The position numbers and the translations under genes are program-made. Of a DNA stretch of 15,487 nucleotides, positions 1 through 6,712 are shown in pieces (position 1 is the stretch's first letter; every line of letters begins with the position of its first letter). The stretch spans positions 1-15,487 of the forward strand of contig JABJCF010000361.1 of the NCBI GenBank assembly GCA_018665625.1. The letters are read 5' to 3'. The notes beneath the pieces are model-generated. The model ran no database searches, was not told the origin of the DNA, and worked only from the letters and a program-made list of their open reading frames with translations. The stretch is from Nitrospina sp. (GTDB lineage Bacteria; Nitrospinota; Nitrospinia; Nitrospinales; VA-1).

Positions 1-49
1 CTGGTGTCAATTGAAAGTTTTGATTTTTCGCAAATAAATCGTATATGAG

Positions 50-2410
50 CTAATTTGGACGTGTCAGAGGCAAAGCCATTGAAGTTTCGGCTTTTCGGCC
101 AAGTCTTGTTTCTGCTATGGCTTGCTTTGCTTGCCGCAAACCCTTCTGGGCGGAGTTATTTAGGGGTTCCAGGCGGATAGCCATGGTAAAGGCAGCCCGG
201 GCCTCAAGTGCTCGCTTTTGATCTAAATAGGCCCATCCCAGCCCATCGTAGGCATCAGGTTGATCGGGGCGTTGCCGCAACTCCTCTGAAAATTGCGCGA
301 TGGCCTTATGGGTCTCTCCATCAAGCAAATGAATTCTACCCAATTTTGTACGCGGGGTTGTCTGAAGTTTAAAGGGTGCAATAGCGTTTTTACCCGTGAT
401 AAGTTCAAAAACTGGATTGGGTATTGGATTTAAAGCCAGGCATTGTTCAAACATTTTTGCAGCCTTTGCAAAATATCCAAGACGAAAATAGATATATCCC
501 AACCCCTTGCGTGCTTCAGATCGGTTAGGTTGAATCTCTAAGGATGTTTTGAACATAGTCATAGCTTTACTATCTTTACCATTATGGTGGTATGTCCAAC
601 CCAGAGAATTATATACCTGCCATCCAAATCGCTCTTTTGAAAGCAGTTCTATAAAGTTGGGTGTTAAGGCAAAATCAGGATCAAGGGAAATGGCTTTCAG
701 GAAATATTCTATTGCCAGGTCTGGGTTTCCCGTCTTGTAGTGAACCCAACCCAGAGCCATATAAGGAGAAGCCAGGAGTGGGTGCTCCTTTAATATTTTT
801 TCAAAATAATTCTTTGCTTCATATGGAGGTTCGCTCTGCAGAATGGCCCAATCAAGTTTATAGGCAAGTTCTTTATTACCTGGGTCGTGCCGAAGAGCTG
901 TTTCCAAATAAGGGATCGCATCCTGAAATAGACTTATCGCATATAAAGATAAACCAAGCCCTTTTGATGAATCGACCTCGTAGTCTTCGTGTTGCACGGA
1001 TTTTATAAACTTTTCGATAGCGTAGTTATATTGTTTTTTCTGGAACTGGCTCCAACCCAAACCATTATAGGCGTGAGCAGTATGGAATTTTTCTGAGGGC
1101 CAATCGTCATCTTCCTGTACGTAATCGTAATAAATTAATGCCGCAGCTTTGTAGTCGCCTTTTTTTAACGCCTGATCGGCTTTGTACAGGTGCTTGTCTA
1201 AGGCCTTTAAAATTTCTTCCAAACCCTTCATTGCAACTGGGTTTTTTGGTTCTTTTTCCAGCGCTTCCAGGAAATAGTCTTTTGCCAGTTTATATTCTTT
1301 TCTAGCTAAAGATATTTTTCCATGCTGATTGTATGGATGAGCCCAGTTTTCATATCGGAAAAGGAGTTCGTCGAGCTTCTCCTTTGCAAGGCGATGTTTC
1401 CCGAGATCCAAATAGTATTGAACGTATACAGCTTGTCTTTTTTTAATTTCCTTTATTTCATTTATTCCGTTATTGGCACCAATGAACTGAGGATAAAGTT
1501 CGAGAATTTCATGGAAGACTTCTTCAGATTTATTGATCTGTTTTGCTTTCATCAAGCTCCATGCCAGACCGTTTACTGCATCCAGGGACGGATTGTTTTT
1601 GACTGCAAGGTCTTCGAAAATATTTTTAGCTTTTATAAACTTTCCCTGGTGATAAGCTTTCCAGGCAATATTTAAATCAGGTTCATCTTTGCTTAAAGGC
1701 AATCCCCAAAGTGCACTTCTGTAGCGCGGATGTTCAACCGGCAGTGTGAAAATGGAAGTTGAAGTTCCACGGGAAGGAACAATTTCCCATACAGAATCTG
1801 GATTTTCTTTTGTCCATTGATTCCACATGTGAAAAATGTTTTCAACTTTTTCGGGGTTGAAAATATGGCTCAATTCCTGTTTTGCCAGGTCTTCGCGTTT
1901 TTGTTCCAGGTAAATAAACGCACGGCCTTTGTGGACTTCGTACGACTCTGGAAATAATCTTTCAACACGGTCGAAATTTTCAAGAGCTTTTTCATAATTT
2001 TTTAAACTGAAATAACACCAGCCCATTCCCATAATCGGAATAGGATTCTTTTTGTTAAAAGTATGGGCCTGTCCAAATGCCATCAGTGCTTTGTCGAAAC
2101 GTTTTTGAAAAAAATAGGTCCAGGGAAGAAGGTTGAGCGCTCGTAAATCTGAAGGGCGATTTGCCAAACTCTTTTTCAAATAAAATTCAGACACCGAATA
2201 TTCTCGGCGATTGAATTGATGCTGAGCGAAAAGGAAATCCTGGTCTTTGTCGTTTCTTGTTATGGGTGATTTCTGAGCAATAGAAAGGATGCTATTTTTA
2301 GTGCCCTGGAAAGATTTTTTTACGGTGGTGCAACTCACTCCTAAAAAAACAGCGAGAATACAAAGGCAGATACTAGTAAAACGTATTTTAATAATTTCCA
2401 TTAAAGACAT
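50..2410 (-). CDS. Large TPR-repeat lipoprotein
   Basis: This is a 786-residue protein built almost wholly of tetratricopeptide repeats. The N-terminus has a basic start, a hydrophobic stretch at about residues 10-25 and a lipobox-like LGVSC ending at Cys27, so it is probably a lipoprotein facing the periplasm. Helix A of many repeats carries a G-x-(G/A)-W/Y signature, near residues 128 (GMGW), 281 (GLAW), 451 (GLGW), 553 (ALGW), 603 (SLGW), 637 (GLGY) and 724 (GLGW), with TPR helix-B patterns such as A-x-x-x-F/Y-x-x-A-L ending in (D/N/E)P. Less regular linkers lie at about 190-250 and 665-690. An in-frame TTG lies 15 bases further upstream, but I chose the ATG at 2410, which has GGGGA just before it; an ATG at 2401 is also possible. 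TPRs bind proteins; the partner is unknown. It diverges from the FGE-like lipoprotein gene. The TPR call is firm and the lipoprotein call is likely. Confidence 0.88.
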   Translation of the reverse strand: MSLMEIIKIRFTSICLCILAVFLGVSCTTVKKSFQGTKNSILSIAQKSPITRNDKDQDFLFAQHQFNRREYSVSEFYLKKSLANRPSDLRALNLLPWTYFFQKRFDKALMAFGQAHTFNKKNPIPIMGMGWCYFSLKNYEKALENFDRVERLFPESYEVHKGRAFIYLEQKREDLAKQELSHIFNPEKVENIFHMWNQWTKENPDSVWEIVPSRGTSTSIFTLPVEHPRYRSALWGLPLSKDEPDLNIAWKAYHQGKFIKAKNIFEDLAVKNNPSLDAVNGLAWSLMKAKQINKSEEVFHEILELYPQFIGANNGINEIKEIKKRQAVYVQYYLDLGKHRLAKEKLDELLFRYENWAHPYNQHGKISLARKEYKLAKDYFLEALEKEPKNPVAMKGLEEILKALDKHLYKADQALKKGDYKAAALIYYDYVQEDDDWPSEKFHTAHAYNGLGWSQFQKKQYNYAIEKFIKSVQHEDYEVDSSKGLGLSLYAISLFQDAIPYLETALRHDPGNKELAYKLDWAILQSEPPYEAKNYFEKILKEHPLLASPYMALGWVHYKTGNPDLAIEYFLKAISLDPDFALTPNFIELLSKERFGWQVYNSLGWTYHHNGKDSKAMTMFKTSLEIQPNRSEARKGLGYIYFRLGYFAKAAKMFEQCLALNPIPNPVFELITGKNAIAPFKLQTTPRTKLGRIHLLDGETHKAIAQFSEELRQRPDQPDAYDGLGWAYLDQKRALEARAAFTMAIRLEPLNNSAQKGLRQAKQAIAETRLGRKAETSMALPLTRPN

Positions 2411-2594
2411 AGTTCCCCAAAACAAGTTGTATCCATTGTTTATCGGTATTTGGCAGAAAACTTTTAGAGAAATATAGTGATTTTGGCATGTTCCATGAGT
2501 TTATCTGTCTTTATGAGGTAAAAAAGGGATTTAAAGGCATTTTTTTTTGTAAAACTTGGTTAAAATGTTATGATTCAACCCTTTTACAAACCCT
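2411..2594. promoter_or_regulatory. Divergent intergenic region between two lipoprotein genes
   Basis: This 184-bp AT-rich gap must hold promoters for both divergent genes. Toward the right, TTGTAA (2547-2552) and TATGAT (2569-2574), 16 bases apart, form a plausible sigma70-type promoter. It would start transcription near 2581, about 14 bases before the downstream ATG, giving a very short leader. I see no convincing -35/-10 pair on the minus strand for the TPR gene. Confidence 0.4.
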
Positions 2595-3497
2595 ATGAAA
2601 ACAATGCGTTTTTTAAAATTTATCACTCTATTGGTCCTAATTTGCTTTTTAAATGCCTGTTCTGATGAATCGGCAGAAAAAGCAGGTGATGGTTTACACC
2701 CCAGCCTTTCTGAATTACCTGAGATGGTTGAGGAGTCTGCCCAATCCTCTGAGCAGCGAGTGGTTCCTGTCAAAATCAGTCCTGAGGATCAGGAAAAGGC
2801 AAACAATGCCCCAGAGGGTATGGTTTTTATTACAGGCGGCTGTTTTGTTATGGGCAACGATTATACTCAAGAGGACGAAAAGCCAGAGCATGAGGTTTGT
2901 GTGAGTGATTTTTATATGGATAAGTTTGAAGTCACTCAAGCCCGCTGGGAAAAGGTGATGGGAAATAATCCATCAAAATTTATAGGTGCCGACTTACCTG
3001 TTGAGCAAGTCAATCACCAGGATGTTCAAAGGTTCATAAAAAAATCAGAAGGCGCTTGCCGGTTACCTACTGAAGCAGAATGGGAATACGCTACCCGAGG
3101 GGGTGCAACGACACGCTATTTCTGGGGCAATATGGTTAACGAAGAATATACCTGGTATGAAGAAAATTCCAATGAAACCACTCATCCAGTAGGTAGTAAA
3201 GGCCCCAATCAGTACGGTCTATACGATACGATGGGGAATGTTTGGGAGTGGGTCAACGACTGGTATGAACCTTACTATAAAATCCGCACAAAAGATAATC
3301 CCATGGGGCCTGAATCTGGCCAATCCAAAATAGTGCGTGGTGGGTCTTTCGATTCCTCTGCTGGGGCTTTAAGAATAACCAATCGTGTTTGGCTTCATCC
3401 CAAAAATAAAGTCTTCCCGAAGGTAACCACCTATGGCCAGATTATGAACGAAGTTTATAATTATATTGGCTTCCGCTGCGCAAAATCCATTTCTTAA
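2595..3497 (+). CDS. FGE-sulfatase (SUMF1) domain lipoprotein lacking the catalytic cysteine pair
   Basis: This is a 300-residue lipoprotein. A hydrophobic signal (residues 5-21) ends in FLNAC, with Cys22 as the acylation site, followed by a low-complexity linker to about 70. Residues 74-297 form an FGE-sulfatase domain: GMVFITGGCFVMG (75-87), DKFEVTQARW (109-118), RLPTEAEWEYATRGG (156-170), GLYDTMGNVWEWVNDWY (208-224), RGGSF (248-252) and a terminal GFRC (292-295). Formylglycine-generating enzymes carry two copper-binding cysteines soon after RGGSF; here that stretch reads DSSAGALRITNR, with none. Sulfatase activation is therefore unlikely. The protein resembles the many non-FGE members of the fold, such as PvdO- or GldK-type envelope proteins, whose roles differ. 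No Shine-Dalgarno sequence precedes the ATG; Met4 is an alternative start, also without one. It diverges from the TPR lipoprotein gene. The domain call is firm and the function unknown. Confidence 0.9.
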   Translation: MKTMRFLKFITLLVLICFLNACSDESAEKAGDGLHPSLSELPEMVEESAQSSEQRVVPVKISPEDQEKANNAPEGMVFITGGCFVMGNDYTQEDEKPEHEVCVSDFYMDKFEVTQARWEKVMGNNPSKFIGADLPVEQVNHQDVQRFIKKSEGACRLPTEAEWEYATRGGATTRYFWGNMVNEEYTWYEENSNETTHPVGSKGPNQYGLYDTMGNVWEWVNDWYEPYYKIRTKDNPMGPESGQSKIVRGGSFDSSAGALRITNRVWLHPKNKVFPKVTTYGQIMNEVYNYIGFRCAKSIS

Positions 3498-3529
3498 TTT
3501 CTAAGTAAACCAGAGTTTTTAATTAGAAA
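3498..3529. terminator. Possible bidirectional hairpin between convergent genes
   Basis: Perfect 7-bp arms TTTCTAA (3498-3504) and TTAGAAA (3523-3529) enclose an 18-base loop. The hairpin starts directly after the TAA of the FGE-like gene and lies in the 55-bp gap where that gene converges on the Fur-family gene. It is AT-only in most pairs and has no immediate T-run on the plus strand, though TTTTT occurs at 3543-3547. It is a weak candidate terminator serving both strands. Confidence 0.3.
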
Positions 3530-3552
3530 ATGTAATTCTGCGTTTTTGTTGA

Positions 3553-3981
3553 TTAGCGGCATTCGCTACACAGGCCGAACATATCGAGCTTGTGGGAGGT
3601 GATTGTGAAACCGTTTCGGCTGGCAACTTCTTCTTGAAATTTTTCAATCAGAGGATGATTGAATTCGATGATCTTTCCGCATTCGGTGCAAATCATGTGG
3701 TCGTGGTGACTATGCATGTATTTGTGTTCATATCTTTTTTGCCCATCACCAAAATCCAACTCCGATGCAAGGCCGCTTTGGGTCAATAAGGCCAGCGTAC
3801 GGTAAACCGTTGCCAGACCGACCTTGGGTTCAGTGGCCGTTACAAGATTATACAACTCTTCGGCACTAACATGGTTTTCACAATCGATAAAAGCATTGAG
3901 TACCGCGCGTCTTTGTTTGGTAATCTTTAGTTTGTTCTGGACGATATAATCTTCCAAAACTTCCAGTTCTTTGCTTGCCAT
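3553..3981 (-). CDS. fur: Fur-family metal-responsive transcriptional regulator
   Basis: This is a 142-residue DNA-binding repressor of full family length. The winged-helix domain fills about residues 1-85, with the recognition region VGLATVYRTLALLTQSG (54-70) followed by the FGDGQKRYEH turn. The C-terminal dimerisation domain has the metal-rich HSHHDHMIC stretch (90-98) and two structural-zinc pairs, C98/C101 and C138/C141. Candidate regulatory-metal ligands are H37, E85, H92, H93, D94, E106 and H130. Position 85 is Glu rather than the Asp used by PerR for oxidation sensing, which favours an iron or other metal sensor, though Zur or Mur cannot be excluded. The ATG is preceded only by a weak AAAGAG. 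A promoter-like pair and an inverted repeat lie upstream, so autoregulation is possible. Confidence 0.9.
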   Translation of the reverse strand: MASKELEVLEDYIVQNKLKITKQRRAVLNAFIDCENHVSAEELYNLVTATEPKVGLATVYRTLALLTQSGLASELDFGDGQKRYEHKYMHSHHDHMICTECGKIIEFNHPLIEKFQEEVASRNGFTITSHKLDMFGLCSECR

Positions 3982-4028
3982 ATTTTGCTCTTTTTGCTCT
4001 TAATTTGTCGTTTGAAAAATAGAACGGT

Positions 4029-4058
4029 AATTTAACACGGTCGCCGGCGAAGGGTCAA
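4029..4058 (-). promoter_or_regulatory. Candidate promoter of the Fur-family gene
   Basis: Read on the minus strand, TTGACC (4053-4058) and TAAATT (4029-4034) are 18 bases apart and lie about 50 bases before the Fur-family start codon. The -35 matches consensus at five of six positions and the -10 at four of six. The call rests on sequence alone. Confidence 0.4.
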
Positions 4059-4093
4059 TATTGTCCATTCTGTTTGGATGAAACTGACAATAT
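4058..4093. repeat. 8-bp inverted repeat upstream of the Fur-family gene
   Basis: Perfect arms ATATTGTC (4058-4065) and GACAATAT (4086-4093) are separated by 20 bases. The arm nearer the gene touches the candidate -35 box. The arm centres are about 28 bp apart, so it could be a pair of half-sites for a dimeric regulator. It could equally be a weak hairpin downstream of hisS. It does not match the classical Fur or PerR box. Confidence 0.4.
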
Positions 4094-4122
4094 AAAGTTG
4101 CAATTTTTTGTAGAGTTTAACT

Positions 4123-5385
4123 TTATGAATTTATCCATTTTCCAATGTTAGAAGATAGTAATTCTGACTCAATCTCCTGTTGCTCACCGCTGTCCATATT
4201 TTTTAAAACATATTTTCCAGAATTAATTTCATTTTCGCCTATAATTAATGTGAATCTACAATTGGATTTGTTGGCTTTACGCATCTGACTTTTCATACTT
4301 CCCATTTCATAATCTCGGCCTACTTTAAATCCAGCAAGCCTCAATTCATGTGCAGCTTGAAATCCTGGGATTTTGGCAGCATCCCCCAAACAAACCAAAA
4401 ATATATCAGAAGCTTTGTTTGGGTTTGCGTCCTCTTCAAAGGGAATTAATGACACGAGGCGTTCTAGTCCCAAGGCAAATCCAAAACATGGGGTGGAAGG
4501 CCCTGACAGTTCTTCTACCAGTGTGTCGTATCGTCCTCCCCCACAAATTGCATTTTGCGCTCCCAGATTATCAGAGGTCACTTCAAAAGCGGTCATATTG
4601 TAATAATCCAACCCTCGTACCAGATTGGTATTTATTATGTAGGGAGTTTTTGCAATATCCAGCAGTTGTTGTACTTCTGCAAAATGTTGTGCGCTGGTTT
4701 CATCCAAATGATCAATCATCTTGGGAAGGTTCTTGGCAATTTCTCCGCATTGTTCTGCTTTGCAATCGAGGACTCGTAATGGATTTCTCTCATATCGGTT
4801 CGTGCAGTTATTGCAAAGCTTGTCTAGATGTTTTTCTATAGCTGATTTTAAAATTTCTCTATATTGAGGGCGACAATTCTGATTTCCAAGGCTATTGATT
4901 TGTAGTGTTGAATCCTTAAGGCCCAATTTGCGGAAAAATTCAATGAGCATTGTCATCACTTCAACATCTACCGCAGGGCTTTGAGATCCCATTGCTTCTA
5001 CCCCGATTTGATAAAACTGCCGTAACCTTCCTGCTTGCGGGCGCTCGTAGCGGAACATGGGTCCAATGTAAAACATTTTAGTGACAGAAGGGGGCGCATA
5101 CATTTTATGCTCTATGTACGCACGAACGACAGAGGCAGTGCCTTCTGGACGCAAAGTTATGGAATCCCCTCCACGGTCTTCGAAGGTATACATTTCCTTT
5201 TCTACGATGTCGGTGGTTTCTCCTATGCTGCGAGAAAAGAGGCGGGTGTCTTCAAATATTGGAACCCGAATCTCCTCGAAACCGTACCGTGGAAAGATAC
5301 TGTGCGCGATAGATTCCACCCATTGCCATTTCCAGATTTCATCAGGCAATATATCTTTTACGCCACGGATGCTTTGTAATTTCAT
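4123..5385 (-). CDS. hisS: Histidyl-tRNA synthetase
   Basis: This 420-residue class IIa aminoacyl-tRNA synthetase charges tRNA-His with histidine in the cytoplasm, and its length is normal for a bacterial HisRS. Motif 1 lies near residues 30-50, motif 2 is FRYERPQAGRLRQFYQ (111-126), the histidine-specific HisA motif is LVRGLDYY (255-262), and motif 3 is GFALGLERL (302-310). The 'TLRPEGTAS' loop (77-85) binds substrate. An insertion domain carries C191, C194, C208 and C213, a cysteine arrangement seen in other bacterial HisRS. The anticodon-binding domain fills about 325-420. The start MKLQSIRGVKD is the standard HisRS N-terminus, with a weak GGA upstream. It lies 105 bp below fbp and 141 bp above the Fur-family gene, so its transcription may be separate. 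Confidence 0.98.
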   Translation of the reverse strand: MKLQSIRGVKDILPDEIWKWQWVESIAHSIFPRYGFEEIRVPIFEDTRLFSRSIGETTDIVEKEMYTFEDRGGDSITLRPEGTASVVRAYIEHKMYAPPSVTKMFYIGPMFRYERPQAGRLRQFYQIGVEAMGSQSPAVDVEVMTMLIEFFRKLGLKDSTLQINSLGNQNCRPQYREILKSAIEKHLDKLCNNCTNRYERNPLRVLDCKAEQCGEIAKNLPKMIDHLDETSAQHFAEVQQLLDIAKTPYIINTNLVRGLDYYNMTAFEVTSDNLGAQNAICGGGRYDTLVEELSGPSTPCFGFALGLERLVSLIPFEEDANPNKASDIFLVCLGDAAKIPGFQAAHELRLAGFKVGRDYEMGSMKSQMRKANKSNCRFTLIIGENEINSGKYVLKNMDSGEQQEIESELLSSNIGKWINS

Positions 5386-5462
5386 AATTTTTCCAGCAAG
5401 TAGTTACAATTTATCATTGGATCAAGGGTAAAAAAGAGTGGGGTATGTGCTTTTAAAAACTA

Positions 5463-5494
5463 TTAATCTAATCGCTGATTTAAGTTGAGATTAA
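5463..5494 (-). terminator. Weak hairpin at the 3' end of fbp
   Basis: Arms TTAATCT (5463-5469) and AGATTAA (5488-5494) form a perfect 7-bp inverted repeat with an 18-base loop that spans the fbp stop codon. The stem is AT-rich and no clear U-run follows it in the direction of transcription, so its role as a terminator is doubtful. Confidence 0.22.
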
Positions 5495-6525
5495 CCGCTC
5501 AACCATTTAAACCAACCGCCTTTTTTTACCGTTGCGCTGAGATGGAATTCCGCCATTTCAACGTCTTTTTTGCTGCCGATAAATAAGGGAAGTCGGTCAT
5601 GAATTCCTTCAGGTGCAATATCCAGAATTCGCTGTTTTCCTGTGGAGGCTTTTCCACCGGCGTTTTCTACTATTAACGCTAAAGGTGCCGCTTCGAAAGA
5701 AAATCGCAATTTGCCTTTTGGACTATTTTTATCCTTCGGATACATAAAAAGTCCGCCTTTCAGCAAAGTACGGTGAAAGTCTGCGACAAGTGAACCGATA
5801 TAGCGAAGTTTATAAGGCCGGCCAGAAGAGGGGTTGTCTTCTTTTAAAAAGGATACCAGATTTTTTTGGGCTTCATCCCATATGCCCCAGTTGCCTTCGT
5901 TGGCACTGTAAGTTGAGCCTTGTTCCGGAATTTTCAGGTCGGGATGAGAAAGAAAAAATTCACCTAAAGAAGGATCAAGGGTGAACCCATAGACCCCTTG
6001 GCCAGCAGTGTAGACAAGTATGGTACTGGAACCATAAACAATATAACCTGCTGCAACTTGTTCTTCGCCTTTTTGCCGCAAGTCGTCCTCGGTGACTTCA
6101 CTTCCCTCGCTCTTTTTACGATAAATGGAAAATATAGTTCCTATATTAACGTTAACATCAATATTTGAGGACCCATCAAGAGGATCCATCATAAAAATAT
6201 ATTTTCCAGGATTGTCTTCAGGAGGGATTATATAAGGATCTTCTTTTTCTTCAGAAGTGATCGCACACACGGCCTCGGATTTACCAATTAATGTTGTGAA
6301 AGTGATATCTGAAAACTCATCAAGCTTTTGGACTTCTTCGCCCTGAACATTGATTTTTCCAGTTAGACCCAGGACATTTTCACCAATACCGGCGCTGTTC
6401 ACCTCCAGAGAAATAATTTTTGATGCCACAATTATTTCATTCATCAAACTAGTGAATTCTCCAGTAGCCCCTGGATTGGATTTTTCCTGCTGTCGAATAT
6501 GTTGAACAAAGGTGGTTCGTTCCAT
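5491..6525 (-). CDS. fbp: Fructose-1,6-bisphosphatase, class I
   Basis: This 344-residue cytoplasmic enzyme hydrolyses fructose 1,6-bisphosphate to fructose 6-phosphate and phosphate, the key step of gluconeogenesis and of the Calvin cycle where present. Its length is typical of class I. Metal-binding residues are visible: SEE (91-93), MDPLDGSSN (113-121, with D114 and D117) and the Glu of FEAAPLAL (278). The substrate-binding stretch RYIGSLVADFHRTL (241-254) and the GGLFMYP segment (257-263) are conserved. The C-terminal IHDRLPLFIGS (308-318) matches the family's closing motif. The N-terminal region aligns with the usual start, and the upstream ribosome-binding site is weak. It lies between the chemoreceptor gene and hisS with gaps over 100 bp on each side. 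A 14-bp palindrome sits 25 bp upstream. Whether the host is autotrophic cannot be told from this gene alone. Confidence 0.97.
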   Translation of the reverse strand: MERTTFVQHIRQQEKSNPGATGEFTSLMNEIIVASKIISLEVNSAGIGENVLGLTGKINVQGEEVQKLDEFSDITFTTLIGKSEAVCAITSEEKEDPYIIPPEDNPGKYIFMMDPLDGSSNIDVNVNIGTIFSIYRKKSEGSEVTEDDLRQKGEEQVAAGYIVYGSSTILVYTAGQGVYGFTLDPSLGEFFLSHPDLKIPEQGSTYSANEGNWGIWDEAQKNLVSFLKEDNPSSGRPYKLRYIGSLVADFHRTLLKGGLFMYPKDKNSPKGKLRFSFEAAPLALIVENAGGKASTGKQRILDIAPEGIHDRLPLFIGSKKDVEMAEFHLSATVKKGGWFKWLSG

Positions 6526-6549
6526 AACTTATAAAGTTCCGTTAAGATA

Positions 6550-6563
6550 GATTTAATTAAATC
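6550..6563. repeat. 14-bp perfect palindrome upstream of fbp
   Basis: GATTTAATTAAATC is its own reverse complement and lies 25-38 bases before the fbp start codon, where an operator could sit. A palindrome of this length in AT-rich DNA is expected about once in a window of this size by chance, so a regulatory role is only a possibility. Confidence 0.3.
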
Positions 6564-6712
6564 CTGCCCCTAGTTGCCTTAGATTCATAATTAAGAAGCC
6601 GATTAAAAAATGAAAAATTAAGGGATGGGATTGGAGGGGAATTTTACATTATTTCTAATGCTCTAGCAATTGAAATGCCCAGGTGGAATGGCCAAACAAA
6701 TTATCAGTTAGG

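Noticed and set aside
661..1675. Two plus-strand open frames of 115 and 117 codons opposite the TPR gene
   Set aside because: They are antisense shadows of the TPR repeats, with no initiation signals or recognisable domains.
2595..3497. Active sulfatase-modifying enzyme
   Set aside because: The two cysteines expected after the RGGSF motif are missing and no sulfatase gene is in the window.
3553..3981. PerR (peroxide sensor) identity for the Fur-family protein
   Set aside because: The residue at position 85 is Glu, not the Asp linked to PerR-type histidine oxidation, so a plain metal sensor is more likely, though this one residue is not final proof.
4350..4841. 163-codon open frame on the plus strand
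   Set aside because: It lies wholly inside hisS on the opposite strand, has no ribosome-binding site and no protein-like motifs; hisS is beyond doubt.
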